From Anaerolineaceae bacterium 46_22 (GTDB lineage: Bacteria; Chloroflexota; Anaerolineae; Anaerolineales; Anaerolineaceae): a DNA stretch of 5,808 bases. Positions within the stretch are counted from its first letter, which is position 1. Each line of letters opens with the position of its first letter. Shown here in pieces: positions 1 to 5,121 of the stretch. The position numbers and the translations under genes were made by a program. The notes beneath the pieces are model-generated. The model made no database searches, was not told where the DNA came from, and worked only from the letters and a program-made list of their open reading frames with translations. Location: positions 1 to 5,808 of the forward strand of contig LGHA01000097.1 of assembly GCA_001508595.1 (NCBI GenBank), written 5' to 3'.

Positions 1-137
1 CTTTTTCTGTTCAATCTGGCAGGATAACGAATGTCCGGAAAGCAAGTCCCGATAATGAATTCTTTGTGGTCTAAATGGGAGAAGAAACTATCATAAAATA
101 TTTCAGCAGTGAGAACGTGTGTGACTGGCCAGGGCAT
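1..137 (-). CDS. N-terminal fragment of an uncharacterised protein, possibly zinc-dependent phospholipase C-like
   Basis: The reading frame is open from an ATG at 137 to the left edge, giving 45 residues without a stop, so the gene is cut by the window. The product begins MPWPVTHVLTAE and continues with FSHLDHKEFIIGTCFPDIRY. The protein-like composition, a hydrophobic stretch FIIG and the motif G-T-C-F-P-D-I (residues 30-36) argue for a real gene. Known family pattern, from memory: zinc-dependent phospholipase C-like proteins often open with a Thr-His pair followed by Ala-Glu, and carry a Gly-x3-Pro-Asp-Ile motif some 20-30 residues later; His7, His21, His24 and Asp35 are candidate metal ligands here. 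The catalytic part lies outside the window, so function is only a suggestion. A GTG two codons upstream (143) is an alternative start. No Shine-Dalgarno sequence is visible. The gene is divergent from rsmG. Confidence 0.75.
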   Translation of the reverse strand, partial: MPWPVTHVLTAEIFYDSFFSHLDHKEFIIGTCFPDIRYPARLNRK

Positions 138-144
138 GTTCACT

Positions 145-174
145 ATTCTACTCGTGATATGCGTGTAAAAGCAA
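145..174 (-). promoter_or_regulatory. Candidate sigma70-type promoter for the divergent left-edge gene
   Basis: On the minus strand a -35-like TTGCTT (169-174) is followed by an 18-nt spacer and a -10-like TAGAAT (145-150), one mismatch from consensus. Transcription would begin about 7 nt further on, near 138, right at the ATG at 137. The mRNA would then be leaderless or nearly so, which fits the absence of a Shine-Dalgarno sequence before that ATG. This is pattern matching only. Confidence 0.35.
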
Positions 175-182
175 GACCATCC

Positions 183-211
183 TTAAAAATTATGTTGTTC
201 TTGAATATAAT
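183..211 (+). promoter_or_regulatory. Candidate sigma70-type promoter for rsmG
   Basis: A perfect TATAAT -10 box lies at 206-211. A weak -35-like TTAAAA (183-188, four of six consensus bases) stands 17 nt upstream. The expected transcription start is near 218. That leaves about 7 nt before the upstream ATG at 225 but about 37 nt before the ATG at 255, so the promoter position favours the later start codon. Confidence 0.5.
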
Positions 212-238
212 TGATTTGAGATAAATGAAGCAAAATAA

Positions 239-242
239 AGGA
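239..242 (+). promoter_or_regulatory. Ribosome binding site deciding the rsmG start
   Basis: AGGA at 239-242, inside AAAGGAAA (237-244), lies 12 nt before the ATG at 255, and a second weaker purine run TGGA (247-250) lies closer. Nothing comparable precedes the ATG at 225, whose upstream sequence is AT-rich. The 12-nt spacing is a little long, so the site is supportive and not decisive. Confidence 0.4.
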
Positions 243-254
243 AACCTGGAAAAC

Positions 255-980
255 ATGCATGAACTGCAACCATTTGCCGACAGTGTCAGGACGATTGTCG
301 GGTATGAGCTCTCACAAGAACAACTGCGGGCATTAAAGATTTACGAAGACGAGCTTTTAGCCTGGAATCAGAACATCAGTCTGACGGCTATTCGTGATCC
401 AGAAGGTGTGCGAACAAAACATTTCTTAGATTCACTCACCATTCTGCGTGCCTGGGATCGACAAACCCCGCCAGAGCGAATGATTGACGTCGGCACAGGG
501 GCAGGGTTCCCGGGTCTGGTTCTAAAATTGGTCTGGCCAAAAGCGCAGCTCACCCTGGTGGAATCTGTTCATAAGAAAGCGGATTTTTGCCGGTATATGG
601 CGGAACGCCTGAATTTGGAAGGTGTGATTATCCTCCCTGAGCGAGCCGAAGAGGTTGGTCGGGATCCGGCACATCGTCACAGCTATGACCTGGCAGTCGC
701 CAGGGCAGTTGCAAGAATGCCCATCTTAATGGAATACTTATTACCCCTGGTGCATCGAAATGGGATTGTGATGGCGATGAAAGGTGAAGCAGCGCCTGCT
801 GAAACGCATGAAGCCCACACTGCAATCAACTTGCTTGGGGGGAAACTCCATAAATTGATCAATATCCAATTACCGGGCGTGGTTGAAGAACGTTATATCG
901 TTGTCATACATAAGGTTGCCCGAACACCGGAAGAATATCCCAGGCGGGTGGGTATGCCAGCGAAAAACCCTATAGAGTGA
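255..980 (+). CDS. rsmG: 16S rRNA (guanine-527-N7)-methyltransferase RsmG
   Basis: RsmG is a cytoplasmic SAM-dependent enzyme that methylates N7 of G527 in the 530 loop of 16S rRNA; in known bacteria its loss gives low-level streptomycin resistance. Numbered from the chosen Met, the protein has 241 residues. Visible signatures are WNQNISLT (37-44), the KHFLDSL segment (55-61), the SAM-binding loop DVGTGAGFPG (78-87), the acidic residue of LVES (101-104), ARAVA (149-153), MKG (175-177) and the family-typical tail YPRRVGMPAKNPI (228-240). An in-frame ATG at 225 would add ten residues (KQNKGNLEN preceded by Met), but it would sit only about 7 nt from the predicted transcription start. With the start at 255, the WNxxxxLT motif falls at about the position I recall for Bacillus RsmG. 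All motifs look intact. The stop at 978-980 is followed 16 nt later by the HEAT gene. Confidence 0.96.
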   Translation: MHELQPFADSVRTIVGYELSQEQLRALKIYEDELLAWNQNISLTAIRDPEGVRTKHFLDSLTILRAWDRQTPPERMIDVGTGAGFPGLVLKLVWPKAQLTLVESVHKKADFCRYMAERLNLEGVIILPERAEEVGRDPAHRHSYDLAVARAVARMPILMEYLLPLVHRNGIVMAMKGEAAPAETHEAHTAINLLGGKLHKLINIQLPGVVEERYIVVIHKVARTPEEYPRRVGMPAKNPIE

Positions 981-995
981 GGCTTTTTATCGGTA

Positions 996-2324
996 TTGTC
1001 CAGAAATCCCAGAGATCGATCTTATGCAGTCAAACGTTTGGGGGAATTAAAAGCACGACCGGATATCCTGATGTCCATGATGGATGATCCCAATGGGTTT
1101 GTCCGATCAGCGTCTGCAGAAGCTCTTGGCAGGTCTGTTGAACTGCCTGCGCCAGACGTGGTTTCTCGCTTGCTGGCTGCCATTGACGATCCAAATAATT
1201 ATGTTTGTGCGGCTGCCGTTAATTCCCTGGGCTTACTCAAAGCCACAGAAGCAGTTCACCAGGTTGAAACCTGTTTAGAAGATATCCACCCCATTGTTGT
1301 CCAGGCGGCTATTTTGGCGATTGCCCGGATCGATCCCTCGCGCATCAAGGATCGCCTTTTAGAATTTCTCCAATCCGATGAATACCTGATCCACCTGGCA
1401 GCAGCCCGAGCCTGCGGTTGGCTCACCCATGTGCCCTGCGGCCCATACATTCTTCGATCCTTGCAGGATTTTATGAAGCTTAAGGATCAACAAGACTTAA
1501 AACTGCCCAAGCTTTATATTGAAGTCTTATCCCGATTACAAATGAAGGAAGCTATCCCCACATTGGTAGAGATCGCTGAACATGAAGTTGGGTTGCGCGG
1601 TGTGGCGGTTGAAGCGCTGGTAGAGATGAATGCAGAAGAGGCAGCTTCGATCCTTTCCCCATTATTGAGTGACCCCAGCAATCGTTTGCGGCGCAACTTG
1701 ATTGAAATGATGATGCAAGCGGATTATGACGCCGCCCTGCCGCTGGTACGACCTTTACTCAAGGACAGTGCGATCACCGTACGGGAAACAGCCCTGGCAG
1801 CAGTTTCAAAATGGGGGGACATAGTTTCTGCAGAAGACGTCCGGCAAATTGCCTTTAACGATCCCAATCCTTTCGTGCGGCCGCAAGCGGTGCTTACCCT
1901 GACAAAACTTTTAGGGCAGGACGCGCTGCCGGACCTGGTGGCTCTTTCAGAAGATCTAAATCTGCATGTTCGACGAGCAGCAGCCCAAAGCATGGCGGAA
2001 TTGGATTATCTGACTTCCGAGGCGAAATCGGCATTACTCAGGCTGGCAATGGATGAGGACACCGCAGAATTTACAAGAGAAGCCCTGGAAGTTCATGACC
2101 TCAGTGCAATTCGTCCGCTGCCGCCGGTAGAACAAAAAATGAAGGCCCCCGTTCCGGAAGAATTGCAAACAAAAAGCGGTTCACTACTGACCCTGCTTGA
2201 ATCATGGCAAGAAGCTTTGCCAGATTTACAACGGGATTTTGATCTTGAAGAACTCTCAGAAGTCGACCAGGCACTTTCGACCTTGATCGTTCACTTGAGA
2301 AGGTTGAATGATAGGTCTGAATGA
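996..2324 (+). CDS. HEAT-repeat (PBS-lyase type) protein of unknown partner
   Basis: This 442-residue protein is almost entirely helical repeats of about 30-38 residues. Recurrent second-helix starts of the form D-x-N-x-x-V-R/C-x-A-A are seen near residues 31-46, 65-81, 97-112, 128-143, 197-211, 226-241, 257-273, 289-305, 320-336 and 354-366, so about ten repeats. Arrays of this kind form right-handed superhelical scaffolds that bind proteins; no catalytic motif, signal peptide or membrane segment is visible, so a cytoplasmic adaptor is the best inference. Residues 371-390 form a Pro-rich linker, followed by an acidic helical tail (395-442). The start is a TTG; the only other in-frame start-like codons nearby are Leu16 (TTG) and Met26 (1071), and starting at Met26 would cut the first repeat. 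GAGG at 979-982, overlapping the rsmG stop, could serve as a distant ribosome site (13 nt). The gene is probably co-transcribed and translationally coupled with rsmG. Confidence 0.88.
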   Translation: MSRNPRDRSYAVKRLGELKARPDILMSMMDDPNGFVRSASAEALGRSVELPAPDVVSRLLAAIDDPNNYVCAAAVNSLGLLKATEAVHQVETCLEDIHPIVVQAAILAIARIDPSRIKDRLLEFLQSDEYLIHLAAARACGWLTHVPCGPYILRSLQDFMKLKDQQDLKLPKLYIEVLSRLQMKEAIPTLVEIAEHEVGLRGVAVEALVEMNAEEAASILSPLLSDPSNRLRRNLIEMMMQADYDAALPLVRPLLKDSAITVRETALAAVSKWGDIVSAEDVRQIAFNDPNPFVRPQAVLTLTKLLGQDALPDLVALSEDLNLHVRRAAAQSMAELDYLTSEAKSALLRLAMDEDTAEFTREALEVHDLSAIRPLPPVEQKMKAPVPEELQTKSGSLLTLLESWQEALPDLQRDFDLEELSEVDQALSTLIVHLRRLNDRSE

Positions 2325-2354
2325 TGCTTTGAAAACGAAAAAATTTTGATTATA

Positions 2355-2389
2355 AACCGCCTTTAGCATTTCATAGGCGGTTATTGTTT
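2355..2389 (+). terminator. Intrinsic terminator between convergent genes
   Basis: An 8-bp perfect stem, AACCGCCT (2355-2362) with AGGCGGTT (2375-2382), encloses a 12-nt loop. On the plus strand it is followed by ATTGTTT, a moderately T-rich tail, 30 nt after the stop of the HEAT gene. On the minus strand the stem is followed by an A/T-rich stretch with a run of six T (2339-2344 region), so it may also stop transcription arriving from the zinc-ribbon gene. Confidence 0.7.
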
Positions 2390-2390
2390 A

Positions 2391-2416
2391 AGACAGCAGC
2401 ATGTAATGCGCTGTCT
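2391..2416 (-). terminator. Second stem-loop, possible 3' end of the minus-strand genes
   Basis: AGACAGC (2391-2397) pairs perfectly with GCTGTCT (2410-2416). Inside it GCAT (2399-2402) pairs with ATGC (2406-2409), giving an 11-bp stem with one bulged A (2398) and a 3-nt loop. It lies 25 nt beyond the stop of the zinc-ribbon gene. There is no adjacent T tract on either strand, so it is better regarded as a stable 3'-end or RNA-protecting hairpin than as a proven terminator. Confidence 0.45.
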
Positions 2417-2441
2417 CCAATAAGCGTCCTGTCAGGAAAAC

Positions 2442-2657
2442 TTAAAAGCCAAATTTCTTAAGCACTTCCTGCAGATCCTCGGTATTGTCCACCCATACTT
2501 CGCTGTAGCCGCAATTTGCACAGCAATAACGAGTGACAGGGATTGGTTTGAAAGAGGAAGGCGGTTTGGCGCCGCTCAGACTGCTGGGGGCTTGAATATC
2601 CCCGGGAAAGCGCACAATCTCAGAAGAACGGCATTTTGGACATCGTAAATTCTTCAT
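2442..2657 (-). CDS. Small zinc-ribbon protein, function unknown
   Basis: The product has 71 residues. A CPKC knuckle at residues 6-9 and a C-A-N-C knuckle at 46-49 (with an extra Cys45) form the two halves of a probable zinc ribbon, the second in the common context YCCANCGYSE. The 36 residues between knuckles include a Pro/Ser-rich stretch (22-42) that is probably a flexible loop. The C-terminal 20 residues are acidic then helical (TEDLQEVLKKFGF). No signal peptide is present, so a cytoplasmic location is likely. The start is well supported: AAAGGTGA (2665-2672 on the minus strand) precedes the ATG by 7 nt. The gene lies 102 nt downstream of the propeller lipoprotein gene on the same strand; that spacing leaves open whether it shares its transcript. 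Similar short ribbons are widespread and mostly uncharacterised, so no function is assigned. Confidence 0.85.
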   Translation of the reverse strand: MKNLRCPKCRSSEIVRFPGDIQAPSSLSGAKPPSSFKPIPVTRYCCANCGYSEVWVDNTEDLQEVLKKFGF

Positions 2658-2759
2658 CTAAAAATCACCTTTCATTCTTGATGATGACATTTTGTATTTA
2701 CTTGTAGATATTACCGGGGATAAACTCTCAAAAACTCACAAATTGTGTATTTCCTTGCT

Positions 2760-4103
2760 TTATGGCAGCCATTTTGGGCGTGATCCATTTTCAATGATCA
2801 TTTTGTTTTCCCCGGATTCCCACAGCCAGATTGAAGTCTTAGAACTTGTAAGATCATATCTTTGATAAATCAATCGAGCGCCCCAGGGATCCCATTCATA
2901 AGCTGTAAATGTGGCCGATGGGTCATCGGTGATCTGCCGATTAACCAGCCCATCCAGACGCAAAACCCACAGCGCTTTGCTGATATTTGCGTTCACCGGT
3001 CTCAAACTGACTGCAACCGACTCGCCATCCGGCGACCAGCGAGGTTGGCTGAAATCGGTATCGCTCAAACCCATATCCAAAACCGAATCAACAGCATTGG
3101 TTTCTAAATCCAGGACAAATACCTGCACAAAGGGTTCATTTTCGGCTGGGACAAGGTCGGTAAAGATGATCTTGGTGCCATCCGGCGACCAATCTCCTGA
3201 TCCCGGCAGGGCATTAGGGACGATGGATTCCTGCGATGTCTCAAGGTCTAAAATCCGGATGCCGCGGTTGGTGGTGTCATAAGAAGCAAAACGCTTGCCG
3301 TCTGGCGAAAAAGAAGGTGCGTGTCCAAATGCCCAATCGCTTTGGTAGAGCTGCGCAGTACTGCCGGTTTCGATTTCCACGGTCCATATTTGGGAAGGCA
3401 GGTAGGTGTTGGTCTCCTCTTGATAAAGCTCACGGGTGTAGGCAATGGTTTGGCGATCCATTGACCAGGCAGGCTCACCGCAAACATCCTTTTCACAATT
3501 TAGCAGCAGCCTTTGATCCTCACCTTCACGATCCATTAACCACAAATCATGTCCACCAGAATCGTTTTGCACAGTGAAGGCAATGATCGTGCCGGTGGGG
3601 TCTGGAGAGAATTCGATGAGTTTGTTTTCAGTAAAACTTAATTGCTTTTTTTCGCTGCCGTCAGTAGAGGCTCGCCAGATTTCGCCGCCTTTGTCTGAAG
3701 GTACAAAATACAGAAGGTCAGGTTCACGGACGGTGAAGGTCCAGTTGTGACCCAAGGAAATTAATTGCCCACTTGAAGTTTCAATCTCACCCTCAACATG
3801 AGCTAAATATTCGGTATCCTTATTAAAAGCTTGCAGAGGGCGGAACCACAGGGTGTTTCCCTGCCAAAACAGCTCACCTTTTGTACTCGGAGATATTAAA
3901 AATGCATCCTCAGCAGTTTCTCTGATCACTTCCCGTGAGAATGTAATGCCAACCCAGCCAAATGCCGAAATATTTTCACTGTCTTTTGGGGTGACGGATT
4001 CAATGATCGTTCCCTCACTTAAAATTCCACATCCAGCAAGGGCGAAAATCAGAAGAAGGATGAATGCTTTGAGGAAAATGTGCTTTTTGTTGAAATATCT
4101 CAT
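2760..4103 (-). CDS. Lipoprotein with Ig-like domain and TolB-like beta-propeller
   Basis: The 447-residue product starts with a lipoprotein signal: basic N-region with KK at 6-7, hydrophobic core 9-21, and lipobox LAGC with Cys25 as the lipidation site. Residues 32-126 resemble a bacterial SbsA-type Ig-like domain (ESVTPKDSENI at the start, WTFTV at the end). Residues 128-447 form a propeller of PD40-type blades, marked by FSPDPTG (165-171), WSMD (213-216), FSPDGK (265-270), WSPDGT (305-310), WSPDGE (356-361) and WDPWG (404-408), each followed by a hydrophobic strand and then a W/L-x-x-D/E-containing strand. A final RPKWLP (442-447) seems to pair with strands at 128-155, making seven blades closed by both ends. 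Cys203 and Cys208 could form a disulfide outside the membrane. No catalytic residues are recognisable; such proteins usually bind ligands or partners. The ribosome site before the ATG is weak. The LysM gene lies 105 nt upstream. Confidence 0.9.
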   Translation of the reverse strand: MRYFNKKHIFLKAFILLLIFALAGCGILSEGTIIESVTPKDSENISAFGWVGITFSREVIRETAEDAFLISPSTKGELFWQGNTLWFRPLQAFNKDTEYLAHVEGEIETSSGQLISLGHNWTFTVREPDLLYFVPSDKGGEIWRASTDGSEKKQLSFTENKLIEFSPDPTGTIIAFTVQNDSGGHDLWLMDREGEDQRLLLNCEKDVCGEPAWSMDRQTIAYTRELYQEETNTYLPSQIWTVEIETGSTAQLYQSDWAFGHAPSFSPDGKRFASYDTTNRGIRILDLETSQESIVPNALPGSGDWSPDGTKIIFTDLVPAENEPFVQVFVLDLETNAVDSVLDMGLSDTDFSQPRWSPDGESVAVSLRPVNANISKALWVLRLDGLVNRQITDDPSATFTAYEWDPWGARLIYQRYDLTSSKTSIWLWESGENKMIIENGSRPKWLP

Positions 4104-4129
4104 ATTTCACAATTCAGATTTGAAGATGG

Positions 4130-4177
4130 AAATACAAACGGCGGCCCGAAGAACATCATTTCTCTCTCAGGCCGCCG
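4130..4177 (-). terminator. Stem-loop with T-rich tail downstream of the LysM gene
   Basis: A perfect 8-bp GC-only inverted repeat, CGGCGGCC (4139-4146) and GGCCGCCG (4170-4177), encloses 23 nt that can form a small inner stem. On the minus strand it is followed directly by TTTGTATTT. It lies 31 nt past the LysM stop and 26 nt before the propeller start. It is a good intrinsic-terminator candidate for the LysM transcript, although partial read-through into the propeller gene is possible because I see no clear promoter after it. Confidence 0.65.
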
Positions 4178-4208
4178 AAAATTCTTGTTCTAAAAGTGCC
4201 AGATGTGA

Positions 4209-4937
4209 TTAAGGCTCCGGTGTCTCCGTTGGCTCAGGGGTGTTGGTCGCTGTGGGCACAGGTGTGACGAGGTTAACCGGGATGATCAGGATATCACCCA
4301 CAAAGATGTCGTTGTTATCCTCAATTTCTTCAAGATCGTTGTCTGCCCGGTACTCGTTGGTCGCCTTAATGATCGCTTCTTCAGTTGTGTTGAAGGCGAC
4401 GGCAAGCGCATAAAGGCTGTCACCGGATCTCACCCGGTATGGAATTTCGGTGCCGGGTCGGATATCTGTTGGTAGTGGAGTCGCTGTGGGCAGCTCCTGA
4501 TCCGGTGCTGGAACTAAGATGGTCTGCCCGACAGTGATGAAACAGCCGCCGGTCAGATTGTTGAGCACCAGCAGTACCTCAACATCCACTTCGAATTGTT
4601 CAGCAATGGTTGTACAGTTATCACCTTCCTGAACCTGGTATTCAAAGGGTCCAGAAGGCGTGCTGGTCATCGTCTGTGTGGGCGTATTGGTGACCGTTGG
4701 TGTGTTGGTTGCGGTAGCCGTTGGCGTCACCGGGGTTGGTGTGGCAGTTTCCGTAGGGGTTGGTGTTTTTGAGGAGAACAATGAGATCTGTCCGCCCCCA
4801 CCACCGGTCAGGTAAACAACCAGCAGAACAATGCCGGCTATCGCCAGCAGTATAGCAATCCCACCGATGATATATGGGCCGCGTTTTTGCTTTTTCCGAT
4901 AGGATGATATGACGTTCTTTGCATCTTTTTCGCTCAT
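4209..4937 (-). CDS. Membrane-anchored protein with two LysM domains and Thr-Pro linkers
   Basis: LysM domains bind the GlcNAc backbone of peptidoglycan and related glycans. The 242-residue product has a basic cytoplasmic N-terminus (1-19), one transmembrane helix (about 22-43), a Gly-rich turn GGGGG (45-49), a Thr/Pro-rich linker (58-95), a first LysM (98-143, from FEYQVQEGD to ILVP) with Cys108 and Cys132 as a possible disulfide pair, a second LysM (166-221, from PYRVRSGDSLYALA to ILIIPV) and a Thr/Pro tail (223-242). The topology should be N-in, with the LysM domains outside the membrane. The second LysM carries an acidic stretch at 199-210 that lengthens its second half. AAGGA (4944-4948) lies 6 nt before the ATG, and a promoter lies about 75-100 bp upstream of it. 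No hydrolase domain is attached, so the protein may be a scaffold or wall tether. Such architecture is common in Anaerolineae, by general recollection. Confidence 0.92.
   Translation of the reverse strand: MSEKDAKNVISSYRKKQKRGPYIIGGIAILLAIAGIVLLVVYLTGGGGGQISLFSSKTPTPTETATPTPVTPTATATNTPTVTNTPTQTMTSTPSGPFEYQVQEGDNCTTIAEQFEVDVEVLLVLNNLTGGCFITVGQTILVPAPDQELPTATPLPTDIRPGTEIPYRVRSGDSLYALAVAFNTTEEAIIKATNEYRADNDLEEIEDNNDIFVGDILIIPVNLVTPVPTATNTPEPTETPEP
4212..4271 (-). repeat. Thr/Pro-rich C-terminal tail of the LysM protein
   Basis: The last 20 codons encode a low-complexity Thr-Pro-Glu tail (VTPVPTATNTP then EPTETPEP). It resembles the internal linker of the same protein and is a likely unstructured, surface-exposed extension. 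Confidence 0.65.
4653..4766 (-). repeat. Low-complexity Thr-Pro repeat linker within the LysM gene
   Basis: Residues 58-95 of the LysM protein consist mainly of TPT, TAT and TNTP units. At the DNA level this appears as imperfect short GGTGT/GTTGG-type repeats on the plus strand. It is a flexible spacer between membrane helix and first LysM, comparable to glycosylatable Thr/Pro linkers in other secreted proteins. Such a tract can vary in length by slippage. Confidence 0.7.
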
Positions 4938-4957
4938 ATTATTTCCTTTTCACTCAA

Positions 4958-4986
4958 GGAACACCAGGAATTTTCCGGTTGGTTCC
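4958..4986 (-). promoter_or_regulatory. Possible hairpin in the 5' leader of the LysM mRNA
   Basis: GGAAC (4958-4962) pairs with GTTCC (4982-4986), ACC (4963-4965) with GGT (4977-4979), and GGA (4967-4969) with TCC (4974-4976), leaving small bulges and a 4-nt loop. The structure would sit between the predicted transcription start (near 5005) and the ribosome site (4944-4948). It lacks a T tract, so it is not a terminator. It could influence translation, or be chance. Confidence 0.3.
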
Positions 4987-5011
4987 CTCCCCTATTAATT
5001 TACTTGGCTCT

Positions 5012-5040
5012 ATTTTATCCGAAAATGCAGTATTGGTCGA
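5012..5040 (-). promoter_or_regulatory. Candidate sigma70-type promoter for the LysM gene
   Basis: On the minus strand a -35-like TCGACC (5035-5040, four of six consensus bases) is followed by a 17-nt spacer and a -10-like TAAAAT (5012-5017, five of six). Transcription would start near 5005, giving a leader of about 68 nt before the LysM ATG at 4937. The promoter lies in the 184-nt gap after uvrA, consistent with an independent transcript. Confidence 0.5.
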
Positions 5041-5121
5041 GTCATTCTCTTTTGTGCAACAGAAAAAATTTTAATTTATTCGTTATTCTAATCGAATTTC
5101 ATTAAAGAATGGGGACTGCAG

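Noticed and set aside
3..74. Plus-strand frame at the left edge that could be the tail of an upstream gene
   Set aside because: The opposite strand encodes a far more protein-like sequence with a start codon, so this 23-codon frame is taken as its shadow.
368..825. Minus-strand open frames opposite rsmG
   Set aside because: They lie opposite conserved RsmG motifs and have Arg/Pro/Ser-rich composition typical of antisense shadows.
2738..2748. Palindrome CACAAATTGTG between the propeller and zinc-ribbon genes
   Set aside because: The 11-nt near-perfect palindrome could be an operator, but it is short, AT-rich and single, and no regulator gene is nearby; chance is likely.
2862..3577. Plus-strand open frames opposite the propeller gene
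   Set aside because: They are antisense to a well-supported lipoprotein gene, have irregular composition and no family signature; they are shadows of the real gene.
3853..4212. Plus-strand frame spanning the LysM/propeller gap
   Set aside because: Most of it is antisense to the lipoprotein signal peptide and Ig-like domain, and it runs through the terminator-like hairpin.
4653..4766. Short tandem-like repeats that might suggest a CRISPR or minisatellite
   Set aside because: They are coding low-complexity Thr-Pro codons inside the LysM gene, without regular unit length or spacers.
5063..5097. Possible uvrA terminator (ATTCG/CGAAT stem plus a minus-strand run of six T)
   Set aside because: The stem has only 5 bp, is AT-rich, and the T run begins about 10 nt after it, so it does not meet the usual pattern. 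The end of the uvrA transcript remains unassigned.
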